Part shown: in pieces, positions 8,188 through 12,935 of the stretch | How the letters are laid out: every line of letters begins with the position of its first letter | Numbering within the stretch: the first letter of the stretch is position 1 | Assembly: GCA_028293465.1 (NCBI GenBank) | Contig: JAQGOT010000003.1 | Coordinates: 1 to 12,935, forward strand | Reading direction: 5' to 3' | Source: Pedosphaera sp. | GTDB taxonomy: Bacteria; Verrucomicrobiota; Verrucomicrobiia; Limisphaerales; Pedosphaeraceae | DNA length: 12,935 bases | Program-made: the position numbers and the translations under genes | The notes under the pieces: generated by a model | What the model saw: the letters and a program-made list of their open reading frames with translations, nothing else | Told to the model about the DNA's origin: nothing | Databases searched by the model: none

Positions 8188-8212
8188 CACTCGATGTGTC
8201 GACCACTCGATG
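8188..8212. promoter_or_regulatory. Direct repeat upstream of the DUF1549/1553 gene
   Basis: CACTCGATG occurs at 8188-8196 and 8204-8212, a 16-bp period, with a GTCGAC palindrome between the copies. It lies 44-68 bp upstream of the preferred GTG start. A short inverted repeat TGACC/GGTCA follows closer to the gene (8165-8179). Direct repeats of this kind can be regulator sites, but no family can be named. Confidence 0.25.
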
Positions 8213-8330
8213 ATTCCGCCCCGAGGCGCAACTTGCGGCACCGTCACCGGACAAACCGGAGCGGGGACCCACACCGCATTCCAAATCCAACCACGAAAGA
8301 ACGAACGGTGGCTGATTTTGCCGCACGGGT

Positions 8331-9671
8331 TCAAGGGGAACGAACGCGGTAAAACCGCCGCGCATTGGTGCTGGTGGCCGAATCGGTGAATTGAAATTGG
8401 CCCGAGGAAATCTCACTGGCGCTGCCAAGCACGGTCCAGTTGCTGAGCGGGGTTGAGGCGTTGGTTCCGGCCAGCACCGTGAAACCAGTGCCCGGGATGT
8501 TGGTAAAGGCGAACTGGAAAGCACCATTTGGAAGCCGGGCCGCGCCGGTCAAAGTGATTGGTGGCATGGTCAACACGGTCGGGACGTATAGCTCCGCGCT
8601 GGAAAGATTGTTGCCAACCCCCCCCACCCCCGTGCCCCCCGTGTATAATAATTTTTGATTGGGGAGGCGGTAGTCGGTTTCAAATGTGCGCGCCACACTC
8701 ATTGAAGCGGTCGTCGTCCAGCTCCCGGTGGCGGGATCGTACAATTCCGCGCTGGCGAGCGGGGTGTTGTTGGCTCCGTAACCGCCCGCGACCAGGACTT
8801 TTCCATTGGCCAGCAAGGTGGCGGTATGGCCGTAGCGCCCAGTGTTCAGCAATCCGGTCGCGTTCCAGATATTATTGGCGGGATTGTAAATGATGGCCTG
8901 TTTCAACACGCCACCGCCATATCCGCCCGCCACCAGTACCCTTCCATTGGGCAGCAAGGTCGCCGTATGGGAATCAAACCCGCCACTCACTGACGCCGCT
9001 GCGGTCCAAATTCCGGCGGCCGGATCGTAAAGTTGGACGCTGGTCAGCTCCAGGCCGTTTCGTCCGGCAACCACCAAAACTTTCCCGGAGGGCAGCAGGG
9101 TGGCCGTGTGACCATCGCGACCCGCCGACAACGCGCCGGTGAAGGACCAGTTGCCGGTTGCCGGATCATAAAGCTCGGTGCTCGCGGGGTAACCGTTGGT
9201 GGCGTCGCCGCCCGTGATCAACACCTTTCCATTGGGCAGCAGCGTGGCCTGGTGGCTGTAGCGCGGAATATTAAGTGCCCCGGTGGGTGACCAAGCTCCC
9301 GTCGAAACATCAAACAGTTCCGCAATGGCTGCGTAGCCGTTGTAGAAGACCGCCAGTCCGCCGGCGGCGAGAACCCTTCCGTTTGGGAGGAGGGTGGCGG
9401 TGCAGCCGACCCTTTTGGAGGCCAGGGAGCCGGTGGTTATCCAGACGTTGTTGGTCGCATCGAATATCTGCGCGGTGTTGGTGACCGTGCCGGCGGCGTT
9501 AAAGCCTCCAAAGACCAAAGCCCTGCCATCAGGAAGCAAGGCCGTCCCGTGGCTGGCCCGGACGGTGGACATTGATGGGGCGTTGGTGAAGTAATCAGCG
9601 TGAGCGGTGAGGGTAAGAAACAAATAAGCCGCCGGCGCGATTGCCAAAAGTTTGGGATTTAGATTTTTCAT
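8331..9671 (-). CDS. Secreted kelch-repeat beta-propeller protein
   Basis: A 446-residue protein from the ATG at 9671. Residues 1-25 form a signal peptide ending 'LTAHA'. Seven kelch-type repeats follow with a period of about 48 residues, each with an 'HTATLLPNGKVLVAGG'-like core and a 'ELYDPATGSW'-like strand; the Gly pairs lie near residues 55, 104, 154, 202 (AG), 249, 296 and 345. Seven repeats fit a complete seven-bladed propeller, with the last blade degenerate ('RLPNQKLLYTGG'). Residues about 370-446 form a C-terminal module ('FQFAFTNIPGTGFTVLAGTN', 'NWTVLGSASEISSGQFQFTD', 'RRFYRVRSP') that I associate with exported Verrucomicrobia proteins. A binding or adhesion role is likely, and no enzyme motif is visible. 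An in-frame TTG at 9722 is rejected as start because it adds a non-signal-like extension. A G-rich run lies at residues about 344-352. Confidence 0.9.
   Translation of the reverse strand: MKNLNPKLLAIAPAAYLFLTLTAHADYFTNAPSMSTVRASHGTALLPDGRALVFGGFNAAGTVTNTAQIFDATNNVWITTGSLASKRVGCTATLLPNGRVLAAGGLAVFYNGYAAIAELFDVSTGAWSPTGALNIPRYSHQATLLPNGKVLITGGDATNGYPASTELYDPATGNWSFTGALSAGRDGHTATLLPSGKVLVVAGRNGLELTSVQLYDPAAGIWTAAASVSGGFDSHTATLLPNGRVLVAGGYGGGVLKQAIIYNPANNIWNATGLLNTGRYGHTATLLANGKVLVAGGYGANNTPLASAELYDPATGSWTTTASMSVARTFETDYRLPNQKLLYTGGTGVGGVGNNLSSAELYVPTVLTMPPITLTGAARLPNGAFQFAFTNIPGTGFTVLAGTNASTPLSNWTVLGSASEISSGQFQFTDSATSTNARRFYRVRSP
8618..8644 (-). repeat. G-rich homopolymer run in the kelch gene (G4-capable)
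   Basis: Read on the coding strand, tracts of six, five and eight G are separated only by short interruptions, and encode a Gly/Val/Thr stretch in the last blade (from 'YTGGTG'). The eight-G tract at 8625-8618 is a potential slippage site, and the whole segment could form a G-quadruplex. Confidence 0.6.
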
Positions 9672-9778
9672 GGGGGAAATCTCGTTGGCGGCTACAGTTG
9701 CAGTTGCGCCGGGTAGGTTCAAGCTATAAAACCCAATTTCCAGCTACCTCGTAGCCTAGGAGTTCGCCATCAATGATC

Positions 9779-9803
9779 TGCACCCTTGGTGTGACCAGGT
9801 GCA
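9779..9803 (+). promoter_or_regulatory. Hairpin in the leader of the HAD phosphatase gene
   Basis: TGCACC (9779-9784) pairs with GGTGCA (9798-9803), and inside it TGGT (9787-9790) pairs with ACCA (9794-9797), with a 2-base bulge and a GTG loop: ten base pairs in all. No U-run follows, so it is not a standard terminator. Two smaller inverted repeats follow: CAGG/CCTG (9831-9843) and GGAG/CTCC (9847-9858), the second placing a GGAG in a stem upstream of the ATG at 9867. The element may act in the HAD leader or, on the other strand, upstream of the kelch gene. Confidence 0.4.
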
Positions 9804-9866
9804 ATAGCTGGAACGTATCCATTCGCATTGCAGGATTAACCTGTTTGGAGCAAACTCCGTTCCACC

Positions 9867-10733
9867 ATGACCGCGCCGAAACCCAAATCGGATCACGAGC
9901 TCGCGCAGCAGATCGAATCTCGCGCCCCCATCCAGCCGCGTCCGCAGATCAGCGATATCGTGTTTGACTTTGACGGCACACTCTCCTGGTTGCGCCACGG
10001 CTGGCCCGAAATGATGCATGCGCTCATGAACTCACATTTGCCGCCGCTACCCGGCGAGAGCTTGCAGGACCGGGAAAGCGTGCTGTGGGAGATCATTCTT
10101 GGCTTGAACGGCAAGCCCACCATCGTGCAGATGATGCGCTTCGCGGAAGTGGTCAGCGCGCGGGGCGGACCAAGATTGGACGGTGGCGAATTATGCGCCA
10201 AATACCAACACCGGTTGGATGTCGAAATCGCGGCCCGGAGCGCAATGATCCGGCGTGGCGACGCTGCACCGGATGATTTCGTCGTTTTTGGCGCGCGGCC
10301 GCTGTTGGAAAAATTGCGTTCTTTGGACCTCAAATTGATCATTCTCAGTTCCACCAAGGAAGATCGCGTCCGGGAAGAGGCCAATCTTCTTGGACTCGCT
10401 CCTTTTTTCGGCCGGCACATTTACGGCAGTGGCAGCGATCCGGCAGGTTTTTCCAAGATGGACGTGTTGAAAAAATTGCTCCACGAGGAAACCTTTGCCG
10501 GAGAAAACTTGCTGTCTTTTGGCGACGGCCCGGTGGAAATCTCCTGCACCAAGGAATTGGGCGGGTTCGCCATCGCCGTATGCAGCGATGAAAACCACAA
10601 CGGCTCCGGCATCATGGATCCTTTCAAGCGCAGCCAACTTCTCGCCGCCGGCGCGGATTTCGCCATTCCCGATTACCGCCAGGCCGGGCCCCTCCTCGAT
10701 CAATTGCTGGGTCGCCAAAGCAAATCGTTATGA
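9867..10733 (+). CDS. HAD-family hydrolase (phosphatase-like)
   Basis: A 288-residue cytosolic haloacid dehalogenase-type protein that probably removes phosphate from a small phosphorylated metabolite. All four HAD motifs are visible: motif I 'DFDGTLS' (34-40, nucleophile D34 and acid D36), motif II 'ILSST' (159-163), motif III K197 in 'GFSKMDVLKK', and motif IV 'SFGDGPVEI' (217-225, D220). About 100 residues between motifs I and II form a helical C1-type cap, as in beta-phosphoglucomutase/phosphatase relatives and unlike the smaller GmhB heptose-bisphosphate phosphatase. The first 28 residues are a polar extension before the domain. No Shine-Dalgarno lies at normal spacing; GGAG is 16 bases upstream and may be in a small stem. 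The TGA overlaps the ATG of the kinase gene. Substrate unknown. Confidence 0.9.
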   Translation: MTAPKPKSDHELAQQIESRAPIQPRPQISDIVFDFDGTLSWLRHGWPEMMHALMNSHLPPLPGESLQDRESVLWEIILGLNGKPTIVQMMRFAEVVSARGGPRLDGGELCAKYQHRLDVEIAARSAMIRRGDAAPDDFVVFGARPLLEKLRSLDLKLIILSSTKEDRVREEANLLGLAPFFGRHIYGSGSDPAGFSKMDVLKKLLHEETFAGENLLSFGDGPVEISCTKELGGFAIAVCSDENHNGSGIMDPFKRSQLLAAGADFAIPDYRQAGPLLDQLLGRQSKSL

Positions 10734-11743
10734 ACCCCGATCGCTTTCGCGCCATCACCTCCAGATATGCTGGTCTTCGCATCGCCGTGGTGGGCGATTA
10801 TAGTCTGGACCGCTACCTTGACATCGATCCCGCCAAGGCGGAAATCTCCATCGAAACCGGACAGGGGGTCCACAATGTTATCGACGTGCGGCCGCAGGCG
10901 GGTGCGGCGGGAACCATCGTGAATAATCTAAGCGCCTTGCGCGTGGGCTCCATCTTTCCCGTGGGCTTCTGCGGTGACGATGGCGAAGGTTATGAACTTC
11001 GGCGGGCACTTGCAGCCTTGAAAGGCGTGCAGCCGGAGCACTTTTTTGCCACGCCGCTGCGCCGCACTTTCACCTATTGCAAGCCGCTGATTTTGGAGGC
11101 CGGTCAACCGCCCCGCGAATTAAATCGCCTGGATTCAAAAAACTGGACACCGACGCCGCATTCCGTAACTGAACGCATCCTCCAATCGCTGGCGCAACTC
11201 CGGTCAAATCTCGATGCGCTCATCATCATGGATCAGGTCGATGTCGCGGGGACGGGCGTCATCACGCCGCAAATCCTAGCTGCCCTGCCAATGATTTCGG
11301 GCAAACTGTTGACGCTGGCCGATTCACGACGCGGGCTGCGGGATTATCCGCCGGTTTGTTTCAAAATGAATGCGGGCGAACTCGGGTCATTGGTGAAATT
11401 GAGCGGCTCGCCGGACTTGGCGGAAATAAAAAATGCCGCAGCGAATCTCGCGGTTCAGGGTGGGCGCGCCGTGTTCATAACCTTGGCGGAACGGGGAATC
11501 ATCGGCGCCCAACCCGGCGCGCCTGCGGAGCACTTGCCGGCCCTGCCGGTGCGGGGGCCCATCGACGTGGTGGGCGCGGGCGATTCCGTCACCGCGAATC
11601 TCACCACCGCGCTGGCGGCAGGCGCCACATTGCGCGAAGCCATGGAACTGGCCTTGGTGGCGGCTTCGCTCGTCATCCACCAACTGGGCACGACGGGCGT
11701 GGCGACTGTCACTGATTTGGAGAGTCTGGTTCGGTATGCGTAA
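10730..11743 (+). CDS. PfkB-family carbohydrate kinase
   Basis: A 337-residue ribokinase/PfkB-fold protein that should transfer phosphate from ATP to a sugar or sugar-phosphate. The N-terminus 'IAVVGDYSLDRYLDID' (18-33), 'AGAAGTIVNNLSAL' (57-70) and 'GFCGDDGEGYELRRAL' (79-94) most resemble the HldA/RfaE heptose-7-phosphate kinase branch. The C-terminal PfkB signature is 'DVVGAGDSVTANL' (279-291) with catalytic base D285, and 'FKMNAGEL' (211-218) corresponds to the conserved Asn-Glu region. It is a single domain, without the cytidylyltransferase half of HldE. The start codon overlaps the preceding HAD stop (ATGA at 10730-10733), so the two are translationally coupled. A HAD phosphatase beside an RfaE-like kinase recalls the heptose pathway, but no GmhA isomerase or nucleotidyltransferase is nearby, so substrate assignment would be a guess. 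Confidence 0.93.
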   Translation: MNPDRFRAITSRYAGLRIAVVGDYSLDRYLDIDPAKAEISIETGQGVHNVIDVRPQAGAAGTIVNNLSALRVGSIFPVGFCGDDGEGYELRRALAALKGVQPEHFFATPLRRTFTYCKPLILEAGQPPRELNRLDSKNWTPTPHSVTERILQSLAQLRSNLDALIIMDQVDVAGTGVITPQILAALPMISGKLLTLADSRRGLRDYPPVCFKMNAGELGSLVKLSGSPDLAEIKNAAANLAVQGGRAVFITLAERGIIGAQPGAPAEHLPALPVRGPIDVVGAGDSVTANLTTALAAGATLREAMELALVAASLVIHQLGTTGVATVTDLESLVRYA

Positions 11744-11788
11744 CCCAAATCGCACACACCACCCAACTGCTCGGAGGTATCACGCCGC

Positions 11789-12067
11789 ATGATAATGCTT
11801 AACAACCTGATCCCCAGATCATTGCAACCAATTTACGTGGCTATTTTACCTGAGCCAGAGCCATCGGTGAGCCCCACGCCCGAGCAAAGCCTTCGCCGCC
11901 ACTCCAAAGCCGACTTTTTGGCAGGCGGAAACGAGCATCCTAGGCTAAACTGTTTGTCGGTCGATCGACCGCCGGTTGCCCGGGTGGGCAAACGGGAGTC
12001 TAGAGCCCACGGTTGCAATTGCTTGGCTTGTAAAAAACGCAAAAACAGGGCTTGCAAAGCCTGCTGA
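11789..12067 (+). CDS. Doubtful small Cys-rich ORF
   Basis: A 92-codon frame starting 11 bases after a GGAGG. The first half is Pro-rich ('LPEPEPSVSPTPEQ'). The end is basic with five cysteines ('CNCLACKKRKNRACKAC'), spaced like a small metal-binding cluster. Against a real gene: it crosses a perfect palindrome and two hairpins, uses several codons rare in its neighbours (ATA, AGA, AGG), and has no recognisable family. It may be a chance frame in a structured leader. Listed so the region is not left blank. Confidence 0.2.
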   Translation: MIMLNNLIPRSLQPIYVAILPEPEPSVSPTPEQSLRRHSKADFLAGGNEHPRLNCLSVDRPPVARVGKRESRAHGCNCLACKKRKNRACKAC

Positions 12068-12110
12068 CCATGTTTAGGCTCTCAACTCTTTTTTAGAAGA
12101 CGCCGGAAAC

Positions 12111-12143
12111 GGTGGGCGGCAAAAAATGTGGTTCGCCGCCACC
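12111..12143 (+). promoter_or_regulatory. Hairpin in the rpsP 5' leader
   Basis: GGTGGGCGGC (12111-12120) pairs with GCCGCCACC (12135-12143): nine base pairs with one bulged G and a 14-base A-rich loop. The stem ends 17 bases before the rpsP ATG, immediately upstream of its AAGAG ribosome-binding site. With no U-run after it, a translational control element or leader structure is more likely than a terminator. A small CCG-GAAA-CGG hairpin (12103-12112) overlaps its 5' arm and could compete. Confidence 0.45.
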
Positions 12144-12160
12144 ACAAGCAAGAGTTATTT

Positions 12161-12421
12161 ATGGCAGTCAAAATACGGATGAAGCGGGTCGGAACGAAGA
12201 ACACGCCGGTGTTTCGCATTGTCGTTGCCGATGGACGGAGCCCGCGCGATGGGAAGTTCATTGAGGAAATTGGGACCTACCAGCCTTTGAAGAAGGAAGG
12301 GAATTTCAATATTGATTTGGAGCGCGCCAAGTATTGGGTGAGCAAAGGCGCCAAGCCGAGCGATACGGTCGCGAGCTTCATCAAGAAAGCCGGCAAAGCT
12401 GCGGTTGCGCCTGCCGCTTAA
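12161..12421 (+). CDS. rpsP: 30S ribosomal protein S16
   Basis: The 86-residue bacterial S16 protein, a small-subunit assembly protein that binds 16S rRNA in the body of the 30S particle. The start 'MAVKIRMKRVGTKNTPVFRI' and the following 'VVADGRSPRDGKFIEEIGTY' (21-40) with 'INLDxERAKYWVSKGAKPSDTV'-like text (about 50-70) are diagnostic, and the length is normal for the family. The open frame extends upstream to a GTG at 12128, but the ATG at 12161 matches family N-termini and has AAGAG about 7 bases upstream. It is the first gene of a translation cluster, with khpA 17 bases downstream. A hairpin in its leader may regulate it. Confidence 0.98.
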   Translation: MAVKIRMKRVGTKNTPVFRIVVADGRSPRDGKFIEEIGTYQPLKKEGNFNIDLERAKYWVSKGAKPSDTVASFIKKAGKAAVAPAA

Positions 12422-12438
12422 GGAACGGGTGCGGGCTT

Positions 12439-12684
12439 ATGCAAGCCTTCCTGGAATACGTGGTCAAAGGGTTGGTTCACCACCCCGAGGCTGTCATCGT
12501 CACTCCGGTGGAGCGGGATGGCACGACGATTTATGAGTTGCGGTTGCATGTCGAGGACGTCGGTAAGGTGATTGGCCGGCAGGGAATGACGATCAACGCC
12601 ATCCGGTCGTTGCTGGTGGCCGGGAGTGCCAAGAAAGGGCTGCGTTGCAGCTTGGAAATCGTCGAGGAAAAGGCGGCGCGTTAG
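12439..12684 (+). CDS. khpA: KH-domain RNA-binding protein (KhpA/YlqC type)
   Basis: An 81-residue single KH-domain protein. The 'VIGRQGMTINAIRSLL' segment contains the GxxG RNA-binding loop (GRQG, 46-49), preceded by the beta strand 'YELRLHVEDVGK'. The N-terminus 'MQAFLEYVVKGLVHHPEAV' matches KhpA/YlqC proteins, which bind RNA and in Gram-positives pair with KhpB to influence cell division and post-transcriptional control. It lies between rpsP and trmD, as ylqC does in Firmicutes. The ATG at 12439 is chosen over an upstream in-frame start because the upstream extension overlaps rpsP and is not KH-like. Ribosome binding is weak, with AAGGA about 15 bases upstream, so coupling to rpsP is plausible. 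Confidence 0.93.
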   Translation: MQAFLEYVVKGLVHHPEAVIVTPVERDGTTIYELRLHVEDVGKVIGRQGMTINAIRSLLVAGSAKKGLRCSLEIVEEKAAR

Positions 12685-12720
12685 CCGTCGATTTACGCGC
12701 AAACCGGCGCGTGATCGAGC

Positions 12721-12935
12721 ATGAAAATTGACGTGCTCACTTTATTTCCCGCGATGTTCGCGGGACCGCTCGACGAAAGTATCATCCAGCGGGCGCGCAC
12801 GAACGGCGTGCTGGACCTGAAGATACACAATTTGCGGGATTACACCCACGACCGGCACAAGACGGTCGATGACCGGCCCTTCGGCGGCGGTCCGGGGATG
12901 TTGTTGAAGCCGGAACCGATCTTTGAAGCAGTTGA
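12721..12935 (+). CDS. trmD: tRNA (guanine-N1)-methyltransferase, 5' part
   Basis: The first 71 codons of TrmD, the SPOUT-class enzyme that uses S-adenosylmethionine to make m1G37 next to the anticodon of tRNAs and so prevents +1 frameshifting. 'MKIDVLTLFPAMFAGPLDES' is the typical N-terminus, and 'HKTVDDRPFGGGPGMLLKPE' (46-65) carries the conserved GGGxGM motif. The gene runs off the window at 12935, so about two-thirds is missing. It begins 36 bases after the khpA stop on the same strand. The space normally occupied by rimM in rpsP-rimM-trmD clusters is too small for a gene. Confidence 0.97.
   Translation, partial: MKIDVLTLFPAMFAGPLDESIIQRARTNGVLDLKIHNLRDYTHDRHKTVDDRPFGGGPGMLLKPEPIFEAV

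Larger units (their letters stand above)
11744..12160. other. 417-bp non-coding region leading to rpsP, rich in inverted repeats
   Basis: No established gene is recognised. It holds a perfect 14-bp palindrome CGGTCGATCGACCG (11958-11971), a hairpin TTGCCC/GGGCAA with a GGGT loop (11976-11991), a bulged hairpin at 12046-12063 (GGCTT/AAGCC core), a competing AGCCT/AGGCT pair (12058-12062 and 12076-12080), a T6 run at 12089-12094, and a long hairpin next to rpsP. GGTTGCAAT lies at 12011-12019 and in inverted orientation at 11821-11829. No SRP RNA, tRNA or known riboswitch signature was seen. One small ORF of doubtful status lies inside. Confidence 0.5.

Noticed and set aside
8560..9600. Repetitive DNA that could be taken for a tandem repeat array or CRISPR
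   Set aside because: The roughly 147-bp periodicity encodes the kelch blades, and units diverge at synonymous and variable positions as expected for a propeller protein.
9773..9967. 64-codon plus-strand frame with AGGAG 10 bases upstream, overlapping the HAD start
   Set aside because: It runs about 100 bases into the HAD gene in another frame and the peptide resembles nothing. A leader peptide is conceivable but unsupported.
12046..12094. Intrinsic terminator upstream of rpsP
   Set aside because: The T6 run lies about 25 bases from the better hairpin and 8 bases from a weak five-pair stem, so it does not have standard terminator geometry.

Overview
The window is about 12.9 kb of a moderately GC-rich bacterial chromosome, most likely from a Verrucomicrobiota member related to Pedosphaera/Limisphaerales. 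The main reasons are: an overlapping DUF1549/DUF1553 and DUF1501 gene pair, typical of Planctomycetes and Verrucomicrobia; a secreted kelch protein whose C-terminal module ends in an 'RRFYRVRSP'-type tail that I associate with this group; a small DUF5069 protein; and a methionyl-tRNA synthetase without zinc-knuckle cysteines. The taxonomic call is inference from gene content, since no rRNA is present.

Layout. Positions 1-241 hold no convincing gene. Two small plus-strand genes follow (242-766: a DUF5069-like protein and a 65-residue unknown). A long minus-strand block covers 800-9671. In transcription order it contains a secreted kelch beta-propeller protein (9671-8331), the DUF1549/DUF1553 protein and DUF1501 protein with overlapping ends (8144-4568), methionyl-tRNA synthetase metG (4388-2823), and a secreted or anchored two-domain protein with an alpha/beta-hydrolase nucleophile elbow (2710-800). 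A divergent intergenic region at 9672-9866 carries a strong hairpin and separates this block from a plus-strand pair: a HAD phosphatase (9867-10733) and a PfkB-type sugar kinase (10730-11743) joined by an ATGA overlap. A 417-bp region with several inverted repeats (11744-12160) leads into a ribosomal/tRNA-modification operon: rpsP (S16), a KH-domain RNA-binding protein (khpA type), and the 5' part of trmD, cut by the window edge.

How the genes relate. rpsP-khpA-trmD is a conserved translation cluster, here without rimM between khpA and trmD. The HAD/kinase pair looks like a two-step sugar or sugar-phosphate module with unknown substrate. The DUF1549/1553 and DUF1501 proteins are exported partners of unknown biochemistry; the CxxCH motif in one and the Tat-like signal in the other fit a periplasmic redox or polysaccharide-related role, but this is inference.

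I found no CRISPR array, transposase, phage gene, tRNA or rRNA. Nothing here is clearly a new defence or mobile system. The points most worth a second look are the structured rpsP leader, a 9-mer recurring in intergenic DNA, the HAD-PfkB pair, the two-domain hydrolase, and a G-run in the kelch gene.
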